The notes: a model not told the origin generated them from the sequence alone. DNA of 64,000 nucleotides from Bretschneidera sinensis (GCA_023935145.1 CM043697.1:57736501-57800500), one strand, 5' to 3'; shown: positions 9,383 through 22,578, counted from the first letter of the stretch. Numbers and translations are program-made.

Positions 9383-12300
9383 TTATTGATAAAAACGTCG
9401 AAGATGTTCCGCATTCCAAGTACGAGGAATGGCATTTCCGTTCAATTCTTCGAGTTCAAACGTGCCAGGACGGCATACTTTTTTGATGCGATATGGCCCT
9501 TCCCAAGTAGGGACTAGTTTGCCTGATTCTCGGGGCCTAGATACTGCGTTCTTTCGCAAGACGAGGTCATGAAGACAGAAACGTCTTACTTTTACTCTTG
9601 AGTTGAAGTACCTGGTGGCTCGCTATTGGTAAACGGCAAGTCGAATTTGGGCTTTGTCCCGGGCTTCGTCGAAAAGATCGGTGTTCGTGCGAAGGGCTTC
9701 CTCATTGCTTCGTTCCTCGAAATTCTGAACTCGTAAGGAAGGTACTCCTATTTCCAAGGGGATGACTGCCTCGGACCCATAAGTCATGAAGAAAGGGGTT
9801 TCCCCAGTAGGTGCTCAAGTCGTGGTTCGATATGCCCAAAGTATGTTGGGTAAATGGTCTGTCCACTGCTTCTCTGCTTCGTCTATTCGCCTTTTAATGC
9901 CTTGCAAGATCATTCGGTTGGTAACTTCGGCTTGTCCATTTGCTTGCGGGTATCCAACCGAAGAGAAACGATGGTCAATGTGTAATTCATCGCAAAATGT
10001 TTTGAACCGAACGCTGTCAAACTGTTTGTCGTTGTCTGTTACTAACACTTGTGGTACTCCAAACCGACATACGATTGATTTCCATACGAAGGCTCGGGCT
10101 TGAAAGTCCGTGATGCTGGCTAAGGTTTCGGCTTCTACCCATTTTGTAAAATAATTTATGGCAACTATGAGGTATCTTCGCTGGCCGGTCACTCCGGGAA
10201 AGGGCCCGAGAAGGTCCATTCCCCACATAGCGAAAGGAAGTGGACTGACTATTGGTGTCAAAAGGTTCGCTGGTTGACGTGGCACAGTGGCATACCGTTG
10301 ACAGCTTTGACATTTGGTCACCAACCCCATGGCTGCTTCCCTCATCTTCGGTCAATAGTATCCTTGACGAAGGATTTTGAACGCCAAGGCACGTCCTCCG
10401 AGGTGATTTCCACATATACCTTCGTGGACTTCTCGAATGCCGTAATTAGCTTCGGTCGGGTCAAGACACTTTAAGAAGGGCGTTGTCAACCCCCGCTTAT
10501 ACAGGTGATCATCCAGAATTGTGTATCGGGCGGCTCGAGACACAATCTTTCAGGCTTCGCCCTTATCATCGGGAAGAATACCGTCACGTAGATATTCCAG
10601 GATAGGAATCCATGTTCTCTCACCAACCACGGGTAAGACCATTATTTCGTCGATACTCGGCACGGCTAGGGTTTCGAGGTAAACTGCTCGCCTGGACTCG
10701 AGCTGGCAAGACGAAGCAAGCCGGGCCAATGAGTCGGCCTTCGTATTTTCTACCCGCGGAATCTGGTTTAGAGAAAAGACTTCAAACTGCCCGGCTAATG
10801 CCTTTGCTGCTGCTAGGTAGCGAGCGATTTTTTCTCCTCGGGCCTCGAATTCGCCGTTCACTTGGTTCACCACTAGTTGGGAATCGCTATATACATGTAA
10901 ATTTTGTACAGATATCACCTTGGCTAGTTTCATGCCTGCGAGTAGAGCTTCATACTCGACTTCATTGTTCGACGCTGGAAACCCGAACCTTAGGGCGTAC
11001 TCAATGGCGAAGTTATCGGGACCGCTCAGAATGAGCCCTGCTCCGCTTCCAGAGTCGGTAGAGGATCCGTCCACATGAAGGGTCCATCGTAAAGGCAGGT
11101 TCGTTCGACTAACATCCTGTGGAGATTCTGCTTCTGTTAAGGGCAAAGTAGTTTCCATGACAAAATCAGCTAGGGCTTGCGCTTTGATAGCTGTCCGAGG
11201 CCGATAACGGATGTCAAACTCTCCCAACTCTATGGACCATTTGACTACTCTACCGGCGACATCTGGCTTGTGGAGTATTTGTCGAAGAGGCTGGTTAGTG
11301 AGGACCGTGATGGTATGAGATTGAAAATAAGGTCGAAGCTTCCGGGCCGAAATCAACAGAGCATACGCCATCTTTTCCGTTGGAAGATATCTTGTTTCGG
11401 CATCATGAAGCACCTTGCTGACATAATACACTGGCTTCTGTGTGCCTCCTTCTTCTCGTATTAAGACGGAGGCCACTACTTCGGGACCAGCTGAAAGATA
11501 TAAGAAAAGATTTTTGCCGGCTATTGGTTTGGTAAGCACAGGAGGTGTCCCCAAATATATTTTCAGCGCCCTGAAGGCTTCTTGACAAGCTTCGTCCCAT
11601 ACGAAGTTCTGGGTCCGACGGATGGCTTTAAAAAAGGGAAGGCACTTCTCGGCAGATTTTGACATGAATCGACTGAGGGCCGCTATTCTTCCAGTAAGGC
11701 GCTGGACTTCCCTAACGGTCCGAGGCGGACTCATGTTAAGAACAGCATCAATCTTTTCTGGATTGGCTTCTATACCTCTGTGGGTGACCAGGAAGCCGAG
11801 GAATTTTCCCCCGGTGACCCCAAAGGCACACTTTGTAGGGTTCAACTTCATGTGATGATGGCGGAGTATGTCAAAAGCTTCTTGGAGATCTGCCTCGTGG
11901 TCTTGTGTTTTGACGCTTTTGACCAGCATGTCGTCCACATATACTTCCATATTCCGACCCATCTACTCTTTGAATATCTTGTTTACTAGTCTCTGGTAAG
12001 TGGTTCCAGCATTTTTCAAACCGAACGGCATGACCCTATAACAATATAGGCCTTGCTCTGTGATAAATGCCGTCTTCTCTTGGTCAGGCGGATGCATAAG
12101 GATTTGGTTATACCCGGAGTAAGCATCCATGAATGTTAACAGCTCATGGCCGGATGTTGTGTCAACGAGTTGATCAATCCGGGGCAAAGGAAAACTGTCT
12201 TTAGGACAGGCTTTATTGAGATCAGAAAAGTCTATACAAATTCGCCACTTCCCGTTTGCCTTTTTTACCATTACAACATTAGATACCCAGTCCGGATAGC

Positions 12301-14764
12301 TCACCTCTCGAATGAAGTCAGCCGAACGTAATTTCTCAACTTCTGCCCGAACAACTGCCTGTCGCTCAGAAGCAAACGACCTTTTCTTCTGAATAACCGG
12401 TTTGTGGGTCGGGTCAACACTCAAGCGATGTACGATGACGTCCGGGCTGATTCCTGGCATATCTGCAGCAGTCCAGGCGAATAGATCTTGGTTTGCCCGT
12501 AGAAGGGCTAATAGAGATTCCTGAAAAGTGCTGGACAGGTTGGAACCAATTTGAACAGTTTTGGTGCTATCTTCGCCAAGGGGGATTGTGAGTACATCTT
12601 TTCCGGGCCTACCTCGTAGGTTGCTTGCTTCATCCCTAAGGTCATCCAGTTCGAGTGGTAGGGCTTCCGTCTTTTTACCCTTTATTGCACTGAGATAACA
12701 GGATCTGGCGGTTCGTTGATCTCCTTTGATCTCGCCTACTCCGTCTGTCGTGGGGAATTTGATTTTGAGATGATGGGTAGAGACAACCGCTCAGAGTTTA
12801 TTCAGCGTGGGTCGTCCGAGTATCATATTGTAGGAGGAGGGTTGTCGAACAATTAACAAAGTGGAATGTACGGTTGTTGTTTGAGGTGCCGTTCTCGCAG
12901 TTACCGGGAGAGTTATGCTGCCTTCTGTAAAGACCGGTCCCCCTGAGAAGCCATAGAGTGGGGTGGAGACCAGCTCCAGATGTGCATCGCCCAGCTGCAT
13001 TTGGTGAAAGGCATCATAAAAGAGGATGTCGGCCGAGCTCCCGTTATCGAATAGGACTCGTCTTATCTCATGGTTAGCCACAAGGAGTGAAATTACAACA
13101 GCATCGTCGTGTGGGATCTGCACTCCTTCCAAGTCTTCGTCCGAAAAAGAAATAGTCTCTCCGGTCCTAGGTCTTTTCTGAGGTCCAGCAACAGAGGCTA
13201 TTGACCTAGCATAAGACCTACTGCGAGCATGGGACCCCCCGCCAGCAACGAGTCCTCCGTACATGGTTTTGATAATCTTCGCCACGGGGACCTCCGGTTT
13301 TTTCTGGCTAGGCTCCCTATAACTTGGCCCTGGGCTCTTCCAGGCTGCCCTTGTAGGTCTGTTTCGTTCATAAGGACGTTCAGGGCTTCTACGCGATCGT
13401 TCATCATATTTCTCCTGTCGTGGCCCGACGTATTCTTTTAGATGCCCTCGATTGATGAGGGCCTCGATCTGATTTTTTAAGGCCTTACACTCTTCCGTAT
13501 CATGGCCGAAGTTTCTGTGGAACCTACACCAAGTATTGCGATCTGGGTTGAGGTTCGGCGGCCTTGGAGGCCATTGCAAGAGGTCCCTGTCATGAATCTG
13601 CATCATAATGTTGGTCCTGGAGGCATTCAGTAGTGGTGCATAGCTGTGGATTTGCCCCGGAGTTCTGGCTCTGGTTCCGTAGGTTGCAAGAGTCCGGGAT
13701 CTATCCTCGAAAGGCCTGAGGGTTCTGGGTTTCTCCTCGCGAAACGGCCGCTTAGAGGGTTCGCGGCTAGGACTAGTGGGGCCTCTCTTCCTCTTTTCCG
13801 TATCTCCTTCGCGTTCTCTTCGGAATGCTTGATCATCTTCTGCTAGCATGTATTTTTCGGCTCGCGCCAAGACTTCATTCATGTCCATAGGCGGACGTCT
13901 GATGAGTTTTGAGCTGAAGAATCCGGATCTTAATCCATTTTTGAATGCCAGGAGCTGAACATTGGGATCAAGGTCTGGGATCTCCCAAGCTGCAGTGTTG
14001 AATCTGGAAATATAGGCGCGAAGCTTCTCTCCTTTTGACTGGACAATATTAAACAGAGACTCCGAAGTTTTCTTGGGTCCTTTGCTGCTGATGAAATGTG
14101 AGGCGAAGGCATAGCTTAGGTCTTTGAAGGTGCGAATACCCCCTGGTTTCAAGCGGGAATACCACGTCCCAGCCGCTTTCTCTAGGGTTAATGGAAACGC
14201 TCTGCACATCACAGGGTCCGAATGTCTATGGAGGGTCATTGTGGTTCGGTAGTGTTGGAGGTGATCTAAGGGATCTGTGGATCCATCGTAAAGTTTGATT
14301 TGTGGCATCCGAAAATTGTGTGGGAGAGGGGCGTCAAGGACTTCTTGTATGAAAGGTGGGTCCCGTACGTCGAGATCATCGCTAATACTGTGGCCGCGTT
14401 CTTTAAACGCCTCATTGATGCGTCCCTCTATGTCCTCGATCCGTTTGCCAAACCCTTCGCTGTTCTTGGGCACGGGACTCTCTCTGAACTTGGCTGGGGG
14501 AGGTGAGTGGGTTGCCGAGCAGACATCCGCTGGTGGGCGGCGGTCAGTGGAAACATCGTGACCTGGTTCCGGCGATGGGAGTGGCAGCGTCTGCTGAGGT
14601 CTCCTGCGAACTTCGGCAGCCAGATCGGCCACCAGGTGTGCAAGCTCTGCGAATTGCGCCTGGAGCGTGCCTTCATTCGGGTGAACCTCGGGTTCGGCTG
14701 AAGAACTGTCCCCCGACCGTAGCACACGAGCGCCTAGATCCCTGGCGGGTGTTTTTGGAGGCAT
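9383..14764 (-). pseudogene. Tat-like gag-pol, one frame with six stop codons
   Basis: From the ATG at 14762-14764 one frame of 1,793 codons runs to TAA at 9383-9385, broken by stops at 12791-12793, 11963-11965, 10550-10552, 10352-10354, 9815-9817 and 9623-9625. In order it encodes: a gag domain (about residues 130-310), a degenerate zinc knuckle CRFHRNFGHDTEEC, an aspartic protease with FDNGSSADIL near residue 575, reverse transcriptase with YVDDM just after the second stop, a degenerate RNase H, a second RNase H starting LHVDGSSTDSGSG, and integrase with an HHCC zinc region and D,D,E residues (including VTDNDKQF). I see no frameshift. All six stops are one transition from a sense codon. The copy cannot make full Pol by itself. 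Confidence 0.93.
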
Positions 14765-14820
14765 GCTAACAGATGAGTTCTTTTGACTTCTTCGCTGTTA
14801 CTGTCAGCGAGAGATGTGGT

Positions 14821-14838
14821 TTCCCACGGACGGCGCCA
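14821..14838 (-). promoter_or_regulatory. Primer binding site of the Tat-like element
   Basis: Three bases inside the 5' LTR the minus strand reads TGGCGCCGTCCGTGGGAA. The TGGCGCCG start is typical of plant Ty3/gypsy primer sites. I did not match the primer tRNA with certainty. Confidence 0.75.
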
Positions 14839-14841
14839 ATC

Positions 14842-15439
14842 TGTTGATGCCAAAAATGAGTGTTGCTGAGCTGGATGTTTAGCCTGTAGAAGTACCTGCA
14901 CAGAGAAAGGGAGATTAGCTATTGGGGTCGACGGAGGGGATGCCTCTGAGGATGCTCCGATGCTTAAGTTAGCAAAAGCTCAAGGTTGTATGTGTTTAAA
15001 GCTGAAAAGCTCAGTCCCCCCTTTTGGACCGCTTACCAAGTCCTTTTATAGAGTTTCGGAGGCGGTGATATTCGGAGGCGGTAGTGGGCCGGGGCGGCTG
15101 CGACAGGATACCCCAACTGGGTTGGGTAATGATGCCTATGAGGCCCAGTTAGGAAGCTGAGAACCGTTCAATAGGGCTTTTGCCTTGTTGGCTTACTCCA
15201 GAGCCGTCTATGTGTAAGACGGTGTTGAGACCTGACGTCCCAACTTGGTTGGGTAATGATGGTTCGAGAGGGCGGTGGTGACGTGGAGGCCCAGCTGGGG
15301 CCAAGATGCCCCTGAGGGCGGTCGTGACCTCGAGATCCAACTGTCTGGGCCTGAATTGTCCGCGTGTCTCTTTGAACTCTGGGATCACGATGATCCACGT
15401 GTCCTCCTCCTATTGGAGAGTCATATTTTGGTAGTATCA
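14842..15439 (-). repeat. 5' LTR of the Tat-like element
   Basis: This 598-bp partner of 4483-5080 carries the minus-strand TATA box TATAAAAG (complement of 15043-15050), which would drive the genomic RNA. It is followed on the plus strand by the target duplication ATGTC (15440-15444). Confidence 0.95.
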
Positions 15440-15853
15440 ATGTCTTAGGTTTAAGTAAGTTGTTTTCTCGTCATAATAACTGGAAAATTTTCTATTAAAA
15501 AAAATACTAGAAAAAGTTTGAAAGTAGCATGCGAGAAAATTGATAGGAAAAAAAAAATACATATTTCATAATAGTTACCATGAAACACCGGTTTTGTTGG
15601 ATATAATTCATTGCATCGCAAAAAATCTTGTAATTTGACTCAGAGCTACCAAACTGCAGTCTTTCTACAACAAAACATTTTTTTAAAGTCAATGGGAAAT
15701 TCATTAAATCCATCCCAATTTTTACGCTATTTGTAGGCTAGGCCATTTGATTGAAATAATAACACGAAGGTCCCATATTCTCTCTAAAAAAAATAAGAAA
15801 ACTCGAAAGTCTTGTAAGTCTTAGGTTTAAGTAAGTCGCTTCTTCATCATAAT
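15440..15853. repeat. Rest of duplicated copy A plus an extra partial unit
   Basis: The first ~120 bp continue copy A after the retrotransposon insertion. About 15570-15853 is an additional partial copy of the segment seen at about 4246-4480 and 16895-17115. Shared sequence includes CGGTTT(T/C)GT(T/C)GGAT and the GTAGGCTAGGCCATTTGATT motif. The repeat therefore occurs three times in part. Confidence 0.7.
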
Positions 15854-17217
15854 ATACTTATATGTGTGTGTACACCATTAGTGGTGTGTACCGCACGCGT
15901 TTGGGCTATTGGACACTTAAGGAGAATTTGATGGCGGACGTGCACTTACGCTTTGCACTCTTGCTGCGAGCTAGAGCAGATCAGAGACATCTATTTTTAT
16001 TTAATAAAATCAAATTAATTGTACGGTTCAGACTGAATTTGATAAGGACCATGATCCAAGGATTGAGATTAAATAAATTAAAATAGTAGTTAAAATGACA
16101 ATTGCAACTACTCGGTGGCTAAAATTTAATCAGCATTTAACTTTAACCTCAAATTCAAATATGATGTTATTTTTAGAAAGACATGATTGGGTATACATAA
16201 ACCAAAATAACAACCAATTAAAAGCTACAAGAAATTTTCTCCTTCTTCTCTTTTCTTCTTGTGCACATCTTCTACAAAATTATCTATTTGCAACAAATAA
16301 ATTTTGCAGTCCTACTTGAAACCAATAAAATAGTCTTCAGATTGTTGAGTGTTGTGTAGACACTGAATGATAACTTTTTCGTTGTATCTTAAAGAATATT
16401 TACTTAGTAAAAATAAATATAAAATTAAGAACTTGGTCACAAGTCAAAACCAGCTTATACATCAAATTATTCTAACAATATATATATATATATGAAAAAA
16501 AAAAGAATAAGAAAAGATTGATATCCAATTCTAAGGCTCTCTCAAAACTAAGAATAATGATCCTCTTGAACTGGAGAGAGACCTTTGAAAGATAAAAATT
16601 CAACGGTGTTATAGTCATCTTAAAATTATGGAAAACTCAAATGGTGTTATCGCTTTAGATCATGGTAAGAAGTTAGTCATTACTTTTGTCTCAGCTTTGT
16701 TCAATGAGAAAAAAGATTTATTTTAATTATCTATCACAAAAATGTCATGTTCTCATTGACTCGATCACAAAATCGAAAAACTTTACTAATAATTATAAAA
16801 AAATTACAATAATAATTAAATATTTAAATGTTTTATATTTATTCAGTTACTTACAACAGCTTTTTATAATTACCAATAAAAATTTTCAATTTCATAACAG
16901 CTACCACGAAACACCGGTTTCGTCGGATAATTCTACAACAAAACATTTTTTTAAAGTCAATGGGAAATTCATTAAATTCATCCCAATTTTTACGGTATTT
17001 GTAGGCTAGGCCATTTGATTAAAATAATAACACGAAGGTCTTATATTCTCTCCTAAAAAAAAATAAGAAAACTCGGAAGTCTTATACGTCTTAGGTTTAA
17101 GTAAGTCGCTTCTTCGTCATAATAAATGGAAAATTTTCTATTAAAAAAAATACTAGAAAATTTAAAAGTAGCATGCGAGAAAGCTGATAAGAAAAGAAAG
17201 TACATATTTCAAGGAAA
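15854..17217. repeat. Copy B of the ~1.4 kb local duplication
   Basis: The copy starts ATACTTATATGTGTG and parallels 3160-4482 plus 15440-15560, including the conserved TGATGGCGGACGTGCACTTA segment. Its (TA)n tract at about 16480 is shorter than in copy A. Small indels and substitutions separate the copies. No intact gene is seen. Confidence 0.75.
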
Positions 17218-17668
17218 TTGCCTAAGTGAAAGTTAGTCGTTTTAAAATAAATATAAAACTAGCAGAGCCCCGCACGGATTTAAAAAAATATACTTTTGTG
17301 AATATTTTCTCCAGTCCAACTCTTTCTTTTCTTTATTTAATAATTGATTTTATTTATGTAATGATATACGTATTCAATAGATTTGGTATTCAGGCATTAA
17401 GTTGACTCTTTATCTCCCTATCCTTTGATTATTTAATTGTTATGAGATTTGATCATTGAGAAAAATTCTTAAATTATTGAGATTGAACCATGAAATCTCA
17501 AAAGAAAAAAAATATGAATCTTAAAATAAATTTAATTAAAAATTAAAATCAAATCAAATTTATGATGAGATTGAATATCACATCATCAAATGAAGAATAT
17601 TCAAATTCAAATTTAAATCTATAAGCATCAATCATTCTTGACAAATGTGAGATTATACAACAACACAC

Positions 17669-17712
<44 letters not shown>

Positions 17713-20700
17713 ATTAATTAACATAATAGACTGATTTATATCCATTAAAAAGAAAATTTATATAAACATCATTTGGGATTTGTTTTAAGTTGATCATAAA
17801 GCATCAAAATTATCTTAACATGGTATATTTTTTTTGTTTTAAGTTGAACTTAAAACAAGTCCCATGTCACAAGACTTAATTTATATCCATAAAAATTAGA
17901 GAAAAAAATTAAAAAACTGAAAATTAGACCCTAGGACCACTGTCAAATATAATATAGACAGATTTGAATAATAACAAAATCAGCAATAATTCCTTTCCAG
18001 GTGAAATAAAATGAAATTGAGTTTATAGACATAGTTTTATTGCAACGTCAAGTTGAAATTTCATTTTCACAGTCATATAGATTGACTAACTATTGAAAAT
18101 TTAAAAATGTGGTGATATGAACTCATCACCAAGGTTATCTTTTCTGTTTCATTTCGATTGAAACGATAGAAACATGTTTAATATGCAGACAAAACATTGC
18201 CATGTACCCTCTTTTGTATTTTTATTTGTTTTGATTTGTTTTGGTCTATTTTTATTTGTTTCAACTCACATATAACTTAATGGTTTATTTTCTTAATTTT
18301 AATGGCAAATTAAGGTATTTTATGTTAGAATTGAAATCAATCTAAACCCTACAAACAACATAGATGATATATAGACTACATAAAATAATGTAGCGGAATC
18401 AAAAGAGATAAGCACCTTTTTAAAACACACCTGAAATCGGAAATGATGCACCAAGTATTTCTCGTCCTTATTCTCCGTGTAACTAGCTCCTCAATGGGTG
18501 AGTAACTAATGCAGTAAATAGAGAATAGAGAAGGGAAGCCAAACCCCCACATATATATATATATATATATATATGCTGTTAAATGTTCAATAGTTTATTT
18601 TACTTGGGCTTCTTTAACTCTCACTAATAAACCAATCCTAACTTGTTTCGACAAAACTCAAAAAATCACAAATATGTATAAATTTTTAACATTTTAAAAT
18701 TAAAAGTTTCAATTTTCTTTCTCTTTCTTTTTATATTTTTGTGATTAAAGATTTTTTTTCATGATTTAAAATTTAAAGTTAACGATTTTGAATGATAACT
18801 ATGACTCAACGTAAATCTATTCATTACCTACATATGTTTTTCAAAAGGGTGTAATTTGACAGGCACGAGAACTGAAATGTTTCATGACAATAACTAAAAT
18901 AAAAACTATGTCCTGTCTAATATTGACAACCTTGCTAGTGGCACTAATTGGCATCCTTGCCTAGCTGTGAAAGGACAAATGACAAAGGCTTGGGACTTAA
19001 TTGTTTGTTTGAAAGAGGTTGGTTATTCTCCCAAAAATAAATAAACTTAGAAATATAACGTGATTTTAACACCCCGGTAGTCCACTAGTAAGGGAATGAT
19101 ATGTATTTGTCTAAACTTGATTTGTAATTTATGATTTTAACCTATAATATCACTTTTGCAAGTCATGATTGAAGTCTAATTGGTTTTTATTTAAGTGTAC
19201 AAAATAAATGTTTGTTGGATGTGTTCAAATATTTTTATTGATTCTCATAAAAGTAAAAAACACGAAGGTTAAACTAAATCATGACCACAAAAGTACATCA
19301 TACCTTAAAATTACTATCTTACGAAAAAAATCTTTATATAATAGAGACTACATGGTTATCGCATTGAAAAATAAAATAAAATGTTTTACTTATATATTTT
19401 ATGATAAAAATATATTTTTACTTTTATTATCAAAAAATATAAATTTATCATAAAAATATGTATTAATTATAAAATGCACGAATAAAACAATTATTTTTTA
19501 AGGTTGTTTGACACCACCTTAAATAATTCATTTTTGTTAACTAACATGTTACTCTTAATTATAAAAAAATACTTTTAATTATAAAAAATGTCACGTGATT
19601 GATTATATTTTCAAAAAATACTCTGAGATTTATTTTGGAAAAAAAATATCCCGTGCTTGATTTTCTTTTCAAAAAATACTTTGAAGATTTTTTTGATAAA
19701 AAATACTATATAATATGTTTTTATTAACAAAAAAATATTATATCCAAAGGAAGCATTGCATAAAATCTTGTTCAATAAAATAATAATGTCGAATTTTTTC
19801 GAATATATTTATTTTTCAATATTGTCCAAAGCATCCATCGAATATAATAAAATCATGACTCCATTTTTCTTTCAAGTGTAACAACAATAGTATAAACATA
19901 TATATCAACAACTAAAATCTATGTCACCTTATAACCCATATTCATGAACTTTTAGTTCATTTAGGTTACGGACAAAATTGTAGTGGGATATAATTGAATT
20001 TATAGTAAGATATGATTGGGATTATAATGTGATATAATTACAAAAGATTGAAGTTATACTATTTTAATTTTATGTTTGGTTTATGAAATTGACTAATTGG
20101 TATTAAAGTAGGATAAGAAATCAAAAGACCATATAACCCTCTACTATTAATCATTCTTAACAATATCCAGATTCTTGACAAATCTTAAAATTTCACAGTC
20201 TGTTTTATTATGATTAGTATAATTATAATTATAATTCATATTATTACAATTTTCATTATATTATAATTATTATAATGATTATGATAATGATAATAATTAT
20301 AATAATTACAATAATTATAATTATAATTATATTAATATAATTAAATTATAATTATATCAATTATTATAAGAAAAATATTATAATATAAATTATTATTATA
20401 ATAATAGTTATTATTATATTAATAATTATTAAAATAATAATATAATAATTATTATTATTATTACTAAAAGGAAAAAGTTAAAGGACAAAAAAATTTAGTC
20501 CCAAAGGAATGGGATTAGTTCTATAACATGTGATTATGATTAATTTTATTTTACTCTCATCTCACATGAATAATAAATCACTCTAACCAAATAAAGGATT
20601 AATTGTTCATGTGAGATTAAAACAATCATATCCCATTTTAGGTCCGTCAACAAAACAAACCCTTACTGTATAATTCTATCATAGACCAAATCTTTATTGC

Positions 20701-22300
20701 TCTCAGTCCTCTTTTTTTTTTTTTTAATTATCTCTTTTTCAATTTTCTTCAACATCTCATCTCCCTTGAGAACTTGGTTATAGATTATTTTTCCCTCTAG
20801 ATTACATACAATAACAGAAGGTTGAAAAACAAATTAGAGGACTAAAAGAGAAAGCTGTTTCCGTTTAATCGCTTTTCCTTTTTTTTAGAGGTAATTAATA
20901 ATGAAGATGTTTTGAGATAGAATAAAAAAACAAACTAGAAAAATGGCTCAATAAAAGAATGGGGATAATTTTATACAATCACACTTAAAAAATTATTTTT
21001 TTTTTACCTTAGTAATTTTTATTTTGGCAATATGGTCAACCTTAAAAAAAAATCAATTATTTACGTAAGAAAAAGGAGTGAGACAGCATTTATTTATAAT
21101 TCTAATTCTTGTTGCAAAACAAGTGAATATATTTTTTAGTAAATCTAGAAAAACACACACTAATATATATATATATATTTTTTTTTTCAATGCTAGTTTG
21201 GGTTTTGCCACGTTGCGAAGCTTGTAACTAGCAGTCTAGATTTTAAATAAGTGGTTTATGTTGGAATGAGTTTATTGTTTTGGGTGCAATCAATTAAAAA
21301 TCTCTTTTAAATAAGTGATTTATTACTGATAAAAATAACAAAAACTAGAAGAAAGAAATTATAATCAAGAGAATGAAGCTGACTGAGAGAGGGACAACGG
21401 CCTAGCCAATTAATTCGTCGTAGCAAATCATCTGCGCCTTAGTCCTTTGGAGAAACTACATAAAGCAGAGATTTGGGCCACAAAAAAAAGTTTGTTTTAG
21501 TGAGGCGACTTTTTAACTCAAGATCAATTCTTCTTCTCTTTCTTTCGTAATCTTCCCATAAGTTGATTTTTTTTTTTTCAAATAAACCCATCTTCGTAGA
21601 TTTTGTTTTCAAATAACATTTTTTATGGTAAATTGTTAGATAAGACAGTCATAAGATGTCATTCGTAATTATTTATATTGAATTGTTGATGAATATGAAA
21701 AAATAGTTAATGAATTGCGAGCATAGTTGAACTAGATTGAACTCGCTAGTCTGATTCATTGAACCGTGAATCAAAAACCAAAACAATCAAGTTCTTTAAT
21801 TAGATCGCTTAATCTCATCAGGTTTAAATTTATAACTATTCTTAATATAAAGTTGATTATGAAATAAAATTCATTACATAATATTATTTTTATAAAAACA
21901 ACTATAATATATTTTTTAATTTTAACTTATCAATTTATAATTTAATTATAATTTAATTAATATTTTAAATATAATATATAAATACTTAATATAAGAATAA
22001 TAATATTTTAACCATTATCTAGACGGATTCAATGTTCGAATTCTAATATCTATAGTTTTGTGGAAAGGTCCTATGCCTCCCTATCAAAGTTCCAGTAATT
22101 TTTACCGTGTTAACTATTTTATGGTAAATTGCCACAACCGAATTCTCGATCTAGGTTTTTTTTTTTTTTTTTTTTTTTTTATTTATAAAAAATTGAGAAA
22201 AAAGGAATAGAGTATATTTTATAATTTATTGAGTATAAATAAAATCTTAAAATGAAAAGAAAAAAGGAAATTCAAGAAAGAAGAAAAATAGGAGATAGAG
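17218..22300. other. Long AT-rich intergenic stretch with microsatellites
   Basis: No coding region with family resemblance was found. Simple repeats include (TA)n at about 17672-17710, (AT)n at about 18551-18574, a nearly pure A/T block at 20218-20465, (TA)n near 21163-21178 and a T run at about 22157-22181. The stretch at about 19970-20660 has TTTGGTTTA- and GGTCCGTCAACAAAACAAACCC-like edges typical of miniature elements, but I could not define boundaries. Confidence 0.6.
20218..20465. repeat. Near-pure A/T low-complexity block
   Basis: About 250 bp contain almost only A and T, built from ATTATAATTATAAT-like and ATTATT units of changing phase. It is self-complementary along much of its length. 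It probably arose from expansion of short AT repeats. Confidence 0.85.
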
Positions 22301-22304
22301 GTGG

Positions 22305-22327
22305 CAAGTCAACATTCAACAGTCAAC
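22305..22327 (-). promoter_or_regulatory. Pair of W-box-like sites upstream of the ATL gene
   Basis: AGTCAA occurs at 22307-22312 and 22321-22326. On the minus strand each reads TTGACT, the W-box core bound by WRKY factors. They lie about 255-270 bp upstream of the ATL start codon. The spacing suggests defence or stress responsiveness; this is inference from motif alone. Confidence 0.45.
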
Positions 22328-22578
22328 CTCTTAGAAATTTCTGATTTCTTTTATATTTCCTAAGAAACCCAATTGTCTACGCAAAAGATCACAAGTCAGT
22401 CACATTGAAAACAAGAAAAATGAAACCATGCTCTCCTCCCTGATACTTTTGACACAAAATAACAAGATAAAAACTCCACATCTGAGATACACCAAATTAA
22501 GTAAATTAAAACAGCAGCCCCTCTCCCTCTCTATAACTCTCTGTGTGTATAGCTCCCTCCTCCTCCAGTGAATCCACC

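Larger units (their letters stand above)
4483..15439 (-). mobile_element. Complete Tat-like Ty3/gypsy retrotransposon with antisense gene
   Basis: The element is bounded by two 598-bp LTRs (TG...CA), flanked by the exact 5-bp duplication ATGTC (4478-4482 and 15440-15444). In element orientation the order is 5' LTR, primer site, gag-protease-RT-RNase H-second RNase H-integrase in a single frame, a convergent antisense gene, a 49-bp tandem array, a purine tract and the 3' LTR. A second RNase H and an extra antisense ORF between pol and the 3' LTR are known features of Tat-lineage elements. The two LTRs differ at about 11 sites by eye (~1.8%), mostly transitions, so the insertion is fairly recent. 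Confidence 0.95.

Noticed and set aside
10612..11855. Plus-strand open frames opposite gag-pol
   Set aside because: They are shadows of the minus-strand pol frame with no family resemblance and no promoter.
17255..17285. CTAG-type Helitron 3' end on the minus strand, with a similar motif near 21215-21232
   Set aside because: CTAG and a CCGTGCGGGGC-like segment are present, but there is no clear terminal hairpin and no 5' TC end partner.
22543..22578. Longer N-terminus for the ATL protein
   Set aside because: The upstream frame begins with GTG, not ATG; the ATG at 22579 has good context and gives a normal ATL N-terminus.
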